Shown: positions 26,101-34,120, numbered from the stretch's first letter. The stretch: 64,000 nucleotides of DNA from Streptomyces sp. SCSIO 30461 (GCF_037023745.1 NZ_CP146101.1:7624501-7688500); one strand, 5' to 3'. Notes: generated by a model not told the origin, from the sequence alone. A program made the numbers and translations.

Positions 26101-27231
26101 GGCACGTTCGGTCTCGGCTCGCGCCCGGCCGGTGGCGACGGTGCGACGTTCGCGCTCGGCCGCCGTCTGCCCGGCGGTCTGTTCACAGGTGCGCACCAGG
26201 CGTTCCAGGTCGGCGAGTTGCTCCACCGCCTGGTAGGCGGCCGAGGAACGCAGCTGCTCCAGGCGGGCGCGCAGCGCGGCAAGCGCGGACTCGGCCTCGT
26301 CGGCCCGCGCCCCGGCCGCAGCACGCTGCTCCCGGGCCTCGTCGAGCTCCACCCCAGACGTCCCGTGGACGCGTTCCCTCTCGCCGGCCTCGGCCCTCCG
26401 GGCGCTGAGCCGGTCGGCGGCGACACGGGAGTTGACCCGCAGATATGTCGAGTACGCGGCGAGAAACGAGCGGGTGGCGTCGTCCGCGGCGATCAGTCCC
26501 TCCAGCGTGCGCTGCACGGACTCCATGTCGTCGAAGGAGCGGGCGGCCTCACCGATCAGCTCCTCGTCCAGCGGGCGCAGGCCGTCGGCGAGGGTGTCGG
26601 AGAGCTTGGCCGGGTCGAGGTTCTTGGCGAGCTGCGGGCGGCGCAGCGTGAGGATGAGGGTGAGGAGTTGTTCGTAGCGCTCCCGGCCGAGGCCGAACAG
26701 GCGCCGGTCGACGGCGGTGCGGTAGTCCGTGGCCGAGGCGATCACATCGGCGCCCAGCGGGGCGAGTCCGGCTGCCAGTTGCTTCTTCGTCAGCGGCCTG
26801 TCGTCGTCGGTGAGCAGGGAGAAGTCCTCGCCGATGCGCCCGTCGGCGACGAAGTGCCAGCGGGCGGGGGTGTCCCGGTGCCGCTGGGCGTGCAGGCCTA
26901 TCCCGCAGGTGACGGCCTGCCCGGTGGTGCGGTGGGTGAACTCGATCCATACGTAGCCGAGCGCGCCTTCCTGCCCCCGGAAGAGCAGGTTGGACTTCAT
27001 CGTGCGGTCTTCGGCGGCGAACGGGTTGAGCCGCTTGGGGTCGATCCGCCCGTCCAGGACGAACGGGAACAGCACTTCGAGGGCCTTGGTCTTGCCGGAC
27101 CCGTTGGGACCACGCAGGACCAGCCAGCCGCCGGCGAACGAGAACTCCTCGTCGCGGTAGTCCCACAGGTTGATGATCCCCGCGCGGGTGGGCGCGAACC
27201 GGGGCTGGAGGTCGACGGGCGGGGCGCTCAC
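23122..27231 (-). CDS. jetC: Wadjet type II JetC (TIGR02680 family, SMC/MukB-like ATPase)
   Basis: 1369 residues. Walker A is LRGPNGSGKTKALEVLFPF (GPNGSGKT at 41-48). A long Ala/Glu/Arg-rich coiled-coil region lies between about 290 and 1050, interrupted by a hinge-like globular part near 540-760. The ABC signature LSGGEQ is at about 1232 and Walker B RLLALDE at about 1262-1268. This is the motor that bridges and extrudes plasmid DNA in Wadjet. The GTG start at 27231 shares GTGA with the jetB stop. Length and order match type II systems. Confidence 0.93.
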   Translation of the reverse strand: MSAPPVDLQPRFAPTRAGIINLWDYRDEEFSFAGGWLVLRGPNGSGKTKALEVLFPFVLDGRIDPKRLNPFAAEDRTMKSNLLFRGQEGALGYVWIEFTHRTTGQAVTCGIGLHAQRHRDTPARWHFVADGRIGEDFSLLTDDDRPLTKKQLAAGLAPLGADVIASATDYRTAVDRRLFGLGRERYEQLLTLILTLRRPQLAKNLDPAKLSDTLADGLRPLDEELIGEAARSFDDMESVQRTLEGLIAADDATRSFLAAYSTYLRVNSRVAADRLSARRAEAGERERVHGTSGVELDEAREQRAAAGARADEAESALAALRARLEQLRSSAAYQAVEQLADLERLVRTCEQTAGQTAAERERRTVATGRARAETERAGQLAAERATAVSASAAALADHAHRAGIPWSAADAVPSALAERASALAAARHEGVRVVRVAAANLRDAERGRDAARAGQERAQQASRAAETEEERSQDELGAAHARAREELTRWQGQYGLLLPEGAAEPLARALDAAADPDGPEAGAPALSDLFTEATAPAVQGLRDRLAGLRGERGALETRRAETEAERARIAAEHDDAPPAARGRTADRDSREDASPLWQLVDFADGLGDTERAGVEAALEAAGLLDALVTADEPPTGGGDGYLRATAPVDGPSLADLLRPETGTAVPADRITAVLRSVAVTDTAGAATAVCPDGRYAVGILVGSHGKPHAEYVGATARMRRRAARIAACDALLSELTVQLEEVARGSSGCEDSLQEYETARGALPRTAALAPHLRALDRAVAALRATRMAADVAQSVYDESQAACAVASRALHRAESEHGITVRDADGTESATRAFEREAGELATRRREHTRQTEAATAAADRLTAAVEDEERAAEAERAARRRHAEEAAGLQALREAVGAEAQQVMARVEETESSLEAAARETDTARVARDEAIGRLAAAEARRAAAAEALEVAVAEEKDTARGLAPYAVRELLDLLRCPPELAWPAQEADWAGERLPPAAAAVHEAILTATRELAPTESSVKQSVTRLTTALEDLHAHLAAAGQDYQPAWDSSSGVITVTVADEQGPLPIASFAEKIASHRRDQAELLSDSEQRILEDALLTRLAQQIHDRTVDARDLIRRMNTDMRERRMSSGTTVGVGWLLADGLDDEQRAVCALLDADAARLGPEELARMRTHFAAQIKNARARQRETPYRQLLAEVLDYRRWRQFAFQLVRPGGDEERLTRARHSRLSGGEQSVSLHLPLFAAAHAMLNSAHPDAPRLLALDEAFAGVDDTGRGELMSLAAQFDLDLFMTGYDLWAVHGAVRAAAHYDLAHSAVDHTVSALLLLWDGERLHADDSGTLGVLLGSPGTRSARRRDREEQEFRLAD

Positions 27232-28673
27232 GGGGCGGGGTCCTTCACATCGTCTGCGGCGAACAGGGCTTCGGGGCTTGCGGCGACCGCCACGGCCCCG
27301 GTGGTGCTACGCATGCGGGGTCGCGGTTTCACCTCGGCCGTCACCCCGCGGTAGCGGGCCAGCAGGGGTAGCGCGAGCACGCCACCCGCCACCCTTGCGA
27401 CGAGCGACATCGCGGCCAGCAGGTCCACGGCCTGGCCGAGAAGCCGGTCAGGGTCGCCGCGCAGGTCGGCGGCGAACCCGGCACCGTACCGCTTGATGAT
27501 CTCCCTCATCTGGGTGCGCAGCCAGGAGTCGGTGACGAAAGGATGGCGGACCTCCGGAGCAACCGGCGCCTCGTTCTTCCCCTCCGCCGCCGCCTCCGTG
27601 TCACCCCACTCCTGCGCGGCTTGTTCGAACACACCCCGCGCAGGGAGAGCCACGTCGATCCGGCCCGCCCGGTCCGCGAGGCGCTCGGCGGCACTCTGCA
27701 TCGGCAGCAGCTCGGGCGCGTGCCGCCCGGTCCGCGCCGCGGCCTCGCTGATCCGTGCGCCGAGCAGCAGAGCGGCCTGGGCGACGGTGCCGCCGCCGGG
27801 GAACCGCGTATCGGAGAGGCGGCCCGAGGTGTCGACCAGGGCGACGCCCTCCGCGCGCCGCTCAACGCCGAGGCCGGTGAGGCGGGTGAGATCCTCGGCG
27901 AGCGTAGGGCTGCGCAGCTGACCGGTCAGCTCCGGGTCGGCGTCGGCGTAGTAGGCGACCGGATGCTCTAGGACCAGGCGCCTCGCCCGCCGGGACGCGG
28001 AAAGGCGCTGGGCCCGGCGTCCCTCGGACAGACTCCTCGCACCCGCCGAGTCGAGGAGCTCGGTCACCGAGGTCACGTGCTGGAGGACGCGGCTGGGCTG
28101 GTGGACGGCGGTGAGCACCTCCCGGTCGATGTCGTACAGGGCCTCGGCCCGCTCCGGGTCTGTGGCCCAGGAGGCGGCAGAGCCGTCGGCCAGGTGCAGC
28201 GCACCTCGTTCGGTGAGCCAGCTGACGGCGTCGACGAAGGCGTCCCGGTCGTACTTGCGGCCGGTGTCCAGGCCGAGCCCGTCGATTCTGGCGGCGTCGG
28301 CGGCGACGGTGTCGGCGAGCTCCCCGAGCGCGACCTGAGCCCCCTGCCGGCCCAGCGCGGCCAGGGTGAGGGCGAGGTAGGCGTACCGGCGCCGGTCGAA
28401 GGGGCGACCGGACCGGCTGAGCGCCGGCCGGGTGGGGTCCAGTTGGTCCTGGGCACGTTGGAGGCGGGCGGTGTCGCCGGTGGTGATCAGCCGGTAGCCG
28501 AGTACCTCCATCAGATCGGTACGCAACTGCTCGGCCCAGCGCCGCACGGTCGGCAGCGCGCCGACGTCCGGGTACACGGCCGTGATCAGCGGATGCCGCA
28601 GCATGAGGCGTACGGCCTTCTGGTAGTCGGCCAGTTCCAGAGCCGACACGTTCTCGGCGACGCGAGTACTCAT
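27228..28673 (-). CDS. jetB: Wadjet type II JetB (TIGR02678 family, MukE-like)
   Basis: 481 residues of the TIGR02678/DUF2398 family, the winged-helix (MukE/kite-like) partner of the JetC motor. Typical features: ADYQKAVRLMLRHPLIT near the start, the RRWAEQLRTDLMEVLGYRLI segment, RPFDRRRYAYLALTLAALGR, and the C-terminal WLRTQMREIIKRYGAGFAADLRG. No enzyme motif is expected. ATG 28673 overlaps the jetA stop (ATGA). The C-terminus is Pro/Ala rich. Confidence 0.9.
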   Translation of the reverse strand: MSTRVAENVSALELADYQKAVRLMLRHPLITAVYPDVGALPTVRRWAEQLRTDLMEVLGYRLITTGDTARLQRAQDQLDPTRPALSRSGRPFDRRRYAYLALTLAALGRQGAQVALGELADTVAADAARIDGLGLDTGRKYDRDAFVDAVSWLTERGALHLADGSAASWATDPERAEALYDIDREVLTAVHQPSRVLQHVTSVTELLDSAGARSLSEGRRAQRLSASRRARRLVLEHPVAYYADADPELTGQLRSPTLAEDLTRLTGLGVERRAEGVALVDTSGRLSDTRFPGGGTVAQAALLLGARISEAAARTGRHAPELLPMQSAAERLADRAGRIDVALPARGVFEQAAQEWGDTEAAAEGKNEAPVAPEVRHPFVTDSWLRTQMREIIKRYGAGFAADLRGDPDRLLGQAVDLLAAMSLVARVAGGVLALPLLARYRGVTAEVKPRPRMRSTTGAVAVAASPEALFAADDVKDPAP

Positions 28674-30226
28674 CCGGTGACCTCCAGCCGCAGTCCGTCC
28701 AGGTGCAGGTCGCCCCGCACGGTGCGGACCGTGGTGAACTCCTCGCCGGGCCCCGTCGGGACAAGAGTCAGCCGTACCCCGTGCGCCGAGCCGGAAGCCA
28801 GCGGGCCCGCGACACCCCCGGTGACCGGCACCCGCGCGGCCAGTGCCACGTCCATCAGGGACAGCAGCGCCCGGGTCTCGGCCTCGTCCAGGACCCTGCC
28901 GTACGCGCCCGCGCCGGCCAGAGACAGCGCCGCGCCCCGGCGCTCGGCCTGGTCCTTGAGCTGCGCGGCCCGCAGCTCGGCGCGCTCCGCGTCGTTGCGC
29001 TCGATCCGTCCCGGCCCCTTGAGGGCAGGGGTGCGGCCGGACTGCACCAGGGTGCGGGCCAGCTCCACCGGCTCGGCCTCCCACCACGAGGTACGCCCGG
29101 GAATCAGCTCGGGGTCCGGATAGGGGACGGCTATGTGCCGGGGGGCACCGAGCCCGAACACCGCCTGGAACAGGGCATGCGCGTCGTCGTCGGTCGTACA
29201 GGAGGTGAACCACTGGGCAAGGTGGCGCAGCTGGCTCTCCCGGCTCACTCCGCCGCGCCGCGCTTCGGTGACCCGCCTCAGCAGCGCGAGGACCGAGCGG
29301 ATCGCTGTGACCGTGGCGTCCTGCAGCCGCTCCGCCTCACTGTGTTCACGCTCTCCGAACCAGTGCACGACGCCACCCCACCGCTGCCGCCAGTCGTCGA
29401 GACGGGCAGCCGGATTCCGGAAGAGCCGCTCGTCGGCCTCCGCGGCGTACTCGACCATCCGGTCCACGCCACTGGCCGCGACCTTCTCCACCGCCTCGGC
29501 GAGCAGCGGGGCGTAGCGTCCGAGCTCGGCGGTGAACTCCCGCATGTGTGCGAGCAGCGCGTCCTTGTGCGCGAGGAACACCTCGGGCCTGGCATCGTTG
29601 GTCCGCGCGAGGTCGCCGAGCATCAGGTAGAAGCGGGCGGCCCGCTGCGCCATCTCGTTCAGCACGGAGTCCAGACGGCCCAGCTTGCGGTAGACCTCCT
29701 CGGCGTCGCCCGCCGCGTTCGCCTCGGCGAGTGCGGTCAGGTCGGCGAGGAGGTCGGGAAAGACGAGCCGGGAGAGCTGTGCGTCCTCCAGGGAGGCACC
29801 GAGCACGTCCTCCACCGCCCGGTAGGCCCGGTAGCCGGCCTGAGTGAACTGGTACACGTAGTGCCGGTTGCGGTACTCCGCCAGGTTCGCCGCCCGCGTC
29901 CCGTCGTAACTGCGGTCCAGGACCCGCCACTCGGCGAGCGCGTCCAGCAGCGGCTGCACGTCGCCCACGGCCGCCCCCGGATGGTCCGCGACCAGCCTCC
30001 CCAGGAGATCAGCCACGTCGGAAGCGTGCAAGAGCACCTGGTAGTTGGCCCGCCCTCGCTCGAAGGCCCGAAGCAGCCACAGATAATCGTGCCGCTTCTC
30101 GGCAGCCGCGAAGTGGAAGAGCCGCAGCCGGTCGTCAAGGGTGAAGGCATCGATCCCGAAGGCGTCCTCGTCCCCACCCTCCACAGACGCCGGGCCTGGG
30201 GGCGCAACCGGGGAATCCTCACTCAC
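28670..30226 (-). CDS. jetA: Wadjet type II JetA (TIGR02677 family, MukF/kleisin-like)
   Basis: 518 residues of the TIGR02677/DUF2397 family, the kleisin-like subunit. Visible family traits are RLRLFHFAAAEKRHDYLWLLRAFERG near the N-terminus, RNRHYVYQFTQAGYRAYRAVE, the helical ARFYLMLGDLAR...EVFLAHKDALLAHMREFTAEL region, and the C-terminal RDNDAERAELRAAQ-type helix followed by a beta-rich end. GTG 30226 has AGGAAG ten bases upstream and is preferred; ATG 30247 would add seven residues without a ribosome site. First gene of the operon; its promoter must lie in 30227-30460. Confidence 0.9.
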   Translation of the reverse strand: MSEDSPVAPPGPASVEGGDEDAFGIDAFTLDDRLRLFHFAAAEKRHDYLWLLRAFERGRANYQVLLHASDVADLLGRLVADHPGAAVGDVQPLLDALAEWRVLDRSYDGTRAANLAEYRNRHYVYQFTQAGYRAYRAVEDVLGASLEDAQLSRLVFPDLLADLTALAEANAAGDAEEVYRKLGRLDSVLNEMAQRAARFYLMLGDLARTNDARPEVFLAHKDALLAHMREFTAELGRYAPLLAEAVEKVAASGVDRMVEYAAEADERLFRNPAARLDDWRQRWGGVVHWFGEREHSEAERLQDATVTAIRSVLALLRRVTEARRGGVSRESQLRHLAQWFTSCTTDDDAHALFQAVFGLGAPRHIAVPYPDPELIPGRTSWWEAEPVELARTLVQSGRTPALKGPGRIERNDAERAELRAAQLKDQAERRGAALSLAGAGAYGRVLDEAETRALLSLMDVALAARVPVTGGVAGPLASGSAHGVRLTLVPTGPGEEFTTVRTVRGDLHLDGLRLEVTG

Positions 30227-30460
30227 ACGCGTCAGCAACTTCCTCATACGACAGGCCAGAACTGGTAGTGGCAGGACCCACCCGACCTCATTCTGCCGCC
30301 TGGAGACTCGCAGTGGAAAATCTGCTCGGCGCATCCATGAGCACAGGTACACTCCGCGCTCGGAGATCCCGGCACACTTCCGGCATCCGGCGCTCACGCA
30401 TGCTCACGCACGCGGCCGCAAGCCCGAACCTCCGCCCAACCGTAAAGCAACGCGCACTAA

Positions 30461-30495
30461 AAACCCCAGGTCACGGGCAATGTGACCTGGGGTTT
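30461..30495. terminator. chromosomal terminator at the left end of the element
   Basis: Perfect 14-bp stem, AAACCCCAGGTCAC at 30461-30474 and its complement at 30482-30495, loop of seven. Lying just outside the distal att copy, it is presumably the original tRNA-Thr terminator, displaced 15 kb from its gene by the integration. Confidence 0.8.
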
Positions 30496-30499
30496 ACCT

Positions 30500-30543
30500 G
30501 AGCCGCCTTCGGGATTCGAACCCGAGACCTACGCATTACGAGT
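30500..30543. repeat. attachment site, distal copy (tRNA-Thr 3' half)
   Basis: 44 bases identical to 45565-45608, running from the anticodon loop to the first C of CCA of tRNA-Thr. Beyond base 30543 the tRNA sequence is lost, so this copy is not a functional tRNA gene. Confidence 0.95.
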
Positions 30544-30660
30544 TGTCCGATCTTGGTCCGGGGCGGTCCATGAGCGTCCGGACACCACCTGTCTGCACAG
30601 CTCAGCGACCCTGACGGCCCGCCCCGTACGTTCATGGACGTCCACGGATTCAGCGTGAGT

Positions 30661-30680
30661 TGAGACCACAACTGAGACCC
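30661..30680 (+). promoter_or_regulatory. candidate integrase arm-type site, left end
   Basis: Two direct TGAGACC boxes 13 bases apart. The same 20-base pattern with one substitution occurs inside the other end of the element (45452-45471), in the same orientation, as expected for integrase arm sites flanking the core in attP. Confidence 0.5.
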
Positions 30681-30686
30681 ACGCCG

Positions 30687-31625
30687 TCACCTCTGGCGAG
30701 GCAGCATCTGTTCAGGCGACGCCGCACAGCGGAACCCTGTGTCATCGTCGTGCATCATGTCGCTGGCGTCGTTGGACACGGCAGGCACTCCCCGGAACAG
30801 AGGGCTCGTGAAGGCGCTGCCGCGGAGTTCGTACCGCCCCGGCGTGGTCGGTGTCGCGAGCCATTCCCACACGTTGCCCACCATGTCGTAGACCCCGTAG
30901 GGCGAAACGCCGCTGTGGTACCGAGAGACGGACGTCGTACGCTCCACTCCGGTCTCTCGGACGTTGCACTTGGCGGCGGTCTTCTGGTCGCCCCACGGAA
31001 AGGAGCGGCCGGAGGTTCCCCGCGCTGCCTTCTCCCACTGTTCGGCTGCGGGCAGCGCCTTCCCTGCCCATGTCGCGTACGCGCTCGCGTCGCGCCATGT
31101 CACGTGCACGACGGGGTGGTCGTACAGCTCGCGCGGGCAGCGGCCGTTCTCCCAGTGCTCAGGCACAGGGTGTCGAGTCGCCGCGCAGAACCGCGCGTAG
31201 TCGGCGTTGGTGGTCGGGAAGGTGTCGATGTGGAAATCGTCCACCCACACCGGTTCGTCGTCCTCGCCGGACAGGAAGATCCCTTCCGGTACGTGCGCCA
31301 TGAGTTTTCCGTCACCGGGGTGCTTCATGTACTCACCGCTGAGCGTTTGCTCTTCATCAGGCTCGATGACCGCTTGGGTAGGGATGTCATCCGCCGCCAG
31401 GATGGCGACGAAGCGCCCCTGAGCGTCCGGGCTGGCGTTGGCGAGCAGGGTGTCCAAGGCGGCTTGGTTCACCATGCGCAGGGAAGCTTGCTCGCTGTCT
31501 GCCTCCCACCGAGAGACGATGCGATCGGATACCCCGAGCTTCTCGGAGAACTCCATGAGGCTCATGCGTACGGCTTCACGCAGCGCCTTAACTTCACGTC
31601 CGGTCCATTTCGTAACGAGTGGCAT
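30687..31625 (-). CDS. HTH regulator fused to a SUMF1/formylglycine-generating-type domain
   Basis: 312 residues. The first about 65 are an XRE-like helix-turn-helix (VKALREAVRMSLMEFSEKLGVSDRIVSRWEAD). From about 110 the protein has the C-type-lectin-like SUMF1/FGE fold: GIFLSGEDDEPVWVDDFHID, VVHVTWRDASAYATWAGKALP, QWEKAARG, FPWGD, YGVYDMVGNVWEWLAT and the final DDTGFRCAA. I do not see the paired active-site cysteines of true formylglycine-generating enzymes nor the HxxxHxE of EgtB, so it may be a ligand-binding rather than catalytic domain. It is last in a minus-strand series after the aminotransferase. Confidence 0.8.
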   Translation of the reverse strand: MPLVTKWTGREVKALREAVRMSLMEFSEKLGVSDRIVSRWEADSEQASLRMVNQAALDTLLANASPDAQGRFVAILAADDIPTQAVIEPDEEQTLSGEYMKHPGDGKLMAHVPEGIFLSGEDDEPVWVDDFHIDTFPTTNADYARFCAATRHPVPEHWENGRCPRELYDHPVVHVTWRDASAYATWAGKALPAAEQWEKAARGTSGRSFPWGDQKTAAKCNVRETGVERTTSVSRYHSGVSPYGVYDMVGNVWEWLATPTTPGRYELRGSAFTSPLFRGVPAVSNDASDMMHDDDTGFRCAASPEQMLPRQR

Positions 31626-31675
31626 GGGCTACCTCTGTCGTGAATCGCCGCCCCTGGCGGGGCGGCGGCACGCGT

Positions 31676-32461
31676 CTACAGGAGGTCGCCGGGAATCCCG
31701 GCGTACCCCTCACGCAGTGCGGCGAGCACGGGGTGATCCTGGGGGAACTGCACATCGTCCAGCGCGCTCACGGAGCGCACGCCGATCGTCGTGTTCGTGG
31801 CGAACGCGGCGGCCATGTTGGGGACGTCGGCAAGCTGGACGGGGGCCGTGACCTGCTTGGGAGCGTCAAGGCTCTGGAGGAGGAGCATCGTCGTACCGGG
31901 CAGCACGGGGGCGTCCGGCCAAATGACCGTCCCGCCCTGGTCGACGAAACCGAGATTCCACGTGCCGCCCTCGGAGATACGGCCGTCCGGTTCGACAAAC
32001 ACCGCGTCGTCGAACCCGGCGAGTTGTGCGTCACGCCGAATGCGGAGCTGCGAGTGAAGGCCGATGTGCTTCACAGCCGCGCTGTCGCGGGTGAAGGTGA
32101 AGGACTTGGCGGTGAGCGGCGGCGGAGACAAGGCGCCGGCCGGTCGCAAGTTCACCAGAACGTGAGGGTCTTTCGCGTCACTCGGACGCCCCATGTCAAT
32201 CGCCGGGTCATAGATCGTGACGCGGATGCCCGCGACACGGGTGACACCCTCAACTGCCTTACGGATGTAGTCCAGCGTCCGGCCACGGTCCAACTCGACA
32301 CCGAAGACGATTCGGCAGTCCCGCACCAAACGATCCAGGTGGAGCGACAGGCCGCGGATCGTGCCGTCCTCCATGCGCATGGACGTGAAGTGCCCATAGT
32401 TGGTGAGGGCGAGAGCTTGGAGTTCGTCCAGGGTGACGGGCTTTCCGTTCAGTTCAGCCAT
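31676..32461 (-). CDS. class IV PLP-dependent aminotransferase-like protein
   Basis: 261 residues of the BCAT/PabC fold type IV. The N-terminal MAELNGKPVTLDELQALALTNYGHFTSMRMEDGTIRGLSLHLDRL resembles the family start, the PLP lysine is in AAVKHIGLHSQL, and the cofactor glutamate is in GRISEGGTWNLGFVD, then TTIGVRSVSALDDVQF. The usual E-x-x-x-N core pattern is present, so it is probably active; whether it is a transaminase, lyase or D-amino-acid enzyme cannot be told. ATG 32461 lacks a clear ribosome site. The downstream HTH-SUMF1 gene begins 50 bases later. Confidence 0.8.
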   Translation of the reverse strand: MAELNGKPVTLDELQALALTNYGHFTSMRMEDGTIRGLSLHLDRLVRDCRIVFGVELDRGRTLDYIRKAVEGVTRVAGIRVTIYDPAIDMGRPSDAKDPHVLVNLRPAGALSPPPLTAKSFTFTRDSAAVKHIGLHSQLRIRRDAQLAGFDDAVFVEPDGRISEGGTWNLGFVDQGGTVIWPDAPVLPGTTMLLLQSLDAPKQVTAPVQLADVPNMAAAFATNTTIGVRSVSALDDVQFPQDHPVLAALREGYAGIPGDLL

Positions 32462-32613
32462 GCGGCCAGTCTCGCAGTCACCGAGGCCCGCCAACACCCC
32501 GCCACGCAACCAAAGTTCGGATTAGTTCGGTGCAGGGGCAGCGGGAGTACGTACTCGCAGAGCTCCCGCCGGAACACGCTTAGGGCATGGCGACGAACAC
32601 ACCGCGAGAGACG

Positions 32614-32997
32614 CTAGGCGCCGGACTCCCCCTTGGGGGAGCCCACGACGGACTCAAGCTGCTTGACGCGCTCGACAAGGCCGGAAAGTTCGGCCGAGAC
32701 GCGCGCGACCTCGGCTTGCAGCTCGGTCAAGCGCCGCGCTGCCTCGCGGGGCCCCTGCTCTCCGGGGGCAGGGTCGCGGACGTAGGTGCCGCTCCCCGAC
32801 ACGCCTTCGACCAACCCCTCTTCCTGGAGTTGCGCGTAGGCGTTCTGCACGGTCATCAGGGCCACACCAAGCTTCTTGGCGTAGGCCCGAGCGCCAGGGA
32901 GGCGGTCCCCTGGGCCGAACGTCCCTGCGGCGATCTCGTCTCTGACCCTGGATGCGATTTCGCGGGCGTTGGGCTTCCTCTTCGGCTGTGAGTCCAC
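32614..32997 (-). CDS. GntR family repressor of the element (KorSA-like role)
   Basis: 127 residues: a GntR winged helix (AREIASRVRDEIAAGTFGPGDRLPGARAYAKKLGVALMTVQNAYAQLQEEGLVEGVSGSGTYV) and a short coiled-coil tail (LTELQAEVARVSAELSGLVERVKQLESVV) in place of a ligand-binding domain. It matches the small GntR repressors that keep Streptomyces conjugative elements quiet, KorSA of pSAM2 being the model. The GTG start at 32997 is 14 bases from the first GACCTAGGTC operator, so it likely autoregulates. Confidence 0.85.
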   Translation of the reverse strand: MDSQPKRKPNAREIASRVRDEIAAGTFGPGDRLPGARAYAKKLGVALMTVQNAYAQLQEEGLVEGVSGSGTYVRDPAPGEQGPREAARRLTELQAEVARVSAELSGLVERVKQLESVVGSPKGESGA

Positions 32998-33010
32998 CCC
33001 GAAAGCGTAC

Positions 33011-33106
33011 TTGACCTAGGTCGTTTGCAATCAGGTCGCGAGAGCACTTGACGACCCAAAGCGACCTAGGTAGCTTTCTCGACAACGACAAGCGACCTAG
33101 GTCGCT
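33011..33106. promoter_or_regulatory. cluster of three GntR-type operators
   Basis: Palindromes GACCTAGGTC at 33013-33022, GACCTAGGTA at 33063-33072, and the perfect 16-mer AGCGACCTAGGTCGCT at 33091-33106. Centre-to-centre distances are 50 and 31 bases, close to whole helical turns, suggesting that bound dimers lie on one face. Half sites occur at 33033 (AGGTCG) and 33121 (TTGACCTG). The cluster sits between the divergent GntR gene and the transfer operon. Confidence 0.75.
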
Positions 33107-33530
33107 CCAGCAAAGGTCTTTTGACCTGCACAACAACTCGACAGCGTGATCCACCGCAGATACGACGGCCGCGACGACTCCGGCTGAGGCGAGTGGAGAC
33201 CAGCCGACCGAGAAACGGCCCGTGTCACAACCGGGCCCACACCCCTGACCGGGAACGCCATCGGCTCTAAGAACCGCGCGGCACACCTTGAAACTGCGAC
33301 GACATCCGGGATTTCGGAACTCTCCGGGTCGAGCAGCGTCGTGCGAAACAGGAGATCCGAACCTGTACCAGCGCTCACGGTGCCCGACATCCCACCGCCG
33401 TTCCGGCAGACCGGTGTCGGGTCGCCGTGGTCGCTCGTAGCCCACGACCGACCCACCCAACGGCGCGCGGCCCCGGTGTCCTACCACCGGGACCGCTTCG
33501 AGCCGTCCACCTGCTAGGGAGACACGACTC
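33107..33530. other. 424-bp leader of the transfer operon, no gene seen
   Basis: No convincing coding frame. It must hold the promoter for the plus-strand operon starting at 33531; TTGACC at 33121-33126 with CGTGAT 18 bases later is a weak candidate overlapping an operator half site. Confidence 0.4.
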
Positions 33531-33788
33531 ATGAAGCACATCGTTGCTGTTCAGGCGGTTGTTACCGCCGAGCGGATCGACTGCGAGCCCACGGCCGCGG
33601 AGCTGGATGCGATCGAGCGGGAGATGCCGCTGATCGTGGCGGAGGTCGAGTTGTTGGACGCGTACATCGTCACCCTGGACCGCGTCCCGTCCGAGCTGGA
33701 CGCCCGGCGGGTCCGTCGTGCCCGGCGCCGGGTGCTGGCCGCCCGCGCGGCGCTGGCCAACCGCGGCGTTTGCGGGGAGGCGGCGTGA
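33531..33788 (+). CDS. small DUF6284-like protein of the element
   Basis: 85 residues, MKHIVAVQAVVTAERIDCEP..., mostly two helices: an acidic one (ELDAIEREMPLIVAEVELLDAYIVTLD) and a very basic one (DARRVRRARRRVLAARAALANRG). It resembles the short DUF6284 proteins that open transfer operons of Streptomyces elements; function unknown. ATG 33531 has AGGGAG nine bases upstream. Its stop overlaps the next start (GTGA). Confidence 0.7.
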   Translation: MKHIVAVQAVVTAERIDCEPTAAELDAIEREMPLIVAEVELLDAYIVTLDRVPSELDARRVRRARRRVLAARAALANRGVCGEAA

Positions 33789-34120
33789 GCGCGCAGATCC
33801 TCGCGGACCTGTCGGCGCCTCTGGTGGCGCTGCGGCTGCTCTCCATGGAGTTCGGGCATCTGCCCGCGCCCACGGTGGCGGTGTCGCCGATCTACCCGGA
33901 TCTGCTGGAGCTGTCGTTCCACTGCGGTGTCGCCGACTTCGAGGTGTGGCGCGAGGCCTTGTCGATCGATCCGGGCGATGTTGTTCACCGCGTTCACCGT
34001 GACGGGACGACCGGAGCTCTGAACGTTCACGGGAACTTCGGCGGGGCGCGGGTGCGGCTCGTCGGCTACACCACCCTCGCGGTCGCGGACGGCACTTTGG
34101 CGGGGGTGGGGGCGTCGTGA
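33785..34120 (+). CDS. hypothetical protein of the transfer operon
   Basis: 111 residues starting VSAQILADLSAPLVALRLLSMEFGHLPAPTV. The pattern is a compact alpha/beta fold with no cysteine-rich or membrane part: a helix, then strands (TVAVSPIYPDLLELSFHCG, RVRLVGYTTLAVADG). The family is not recognised. The start GTG 33785 overlaps the previous stop and the stop shares a base with the next ATG, so it is translationally coupled on both sides. Confidence 0.65.
   Translation: MSAQILADLSAPLVALRLLSMEFGHLPAPTVAVSPIYPDLLELSFHCGVADFEVWREALSIDPGDVVHRVHRDGTTGALNVHGNFGGARVRLVGYTTLAVADGTLAGVGAS

Noticed and set aside
30687..31625. SUMF1/C-type-lectin domain protein as the variable target of a diversity-generating retroelement
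   Set aside because: No reverse transcriptase, template repeat or adenine-rich variable repeat is present in the window.
30687..31625. True formylglycine-generating enzyme activating a sulfatase
   Set aside because: The catalytic cysteine pair is not seen and no sulfatase gene is nearby.
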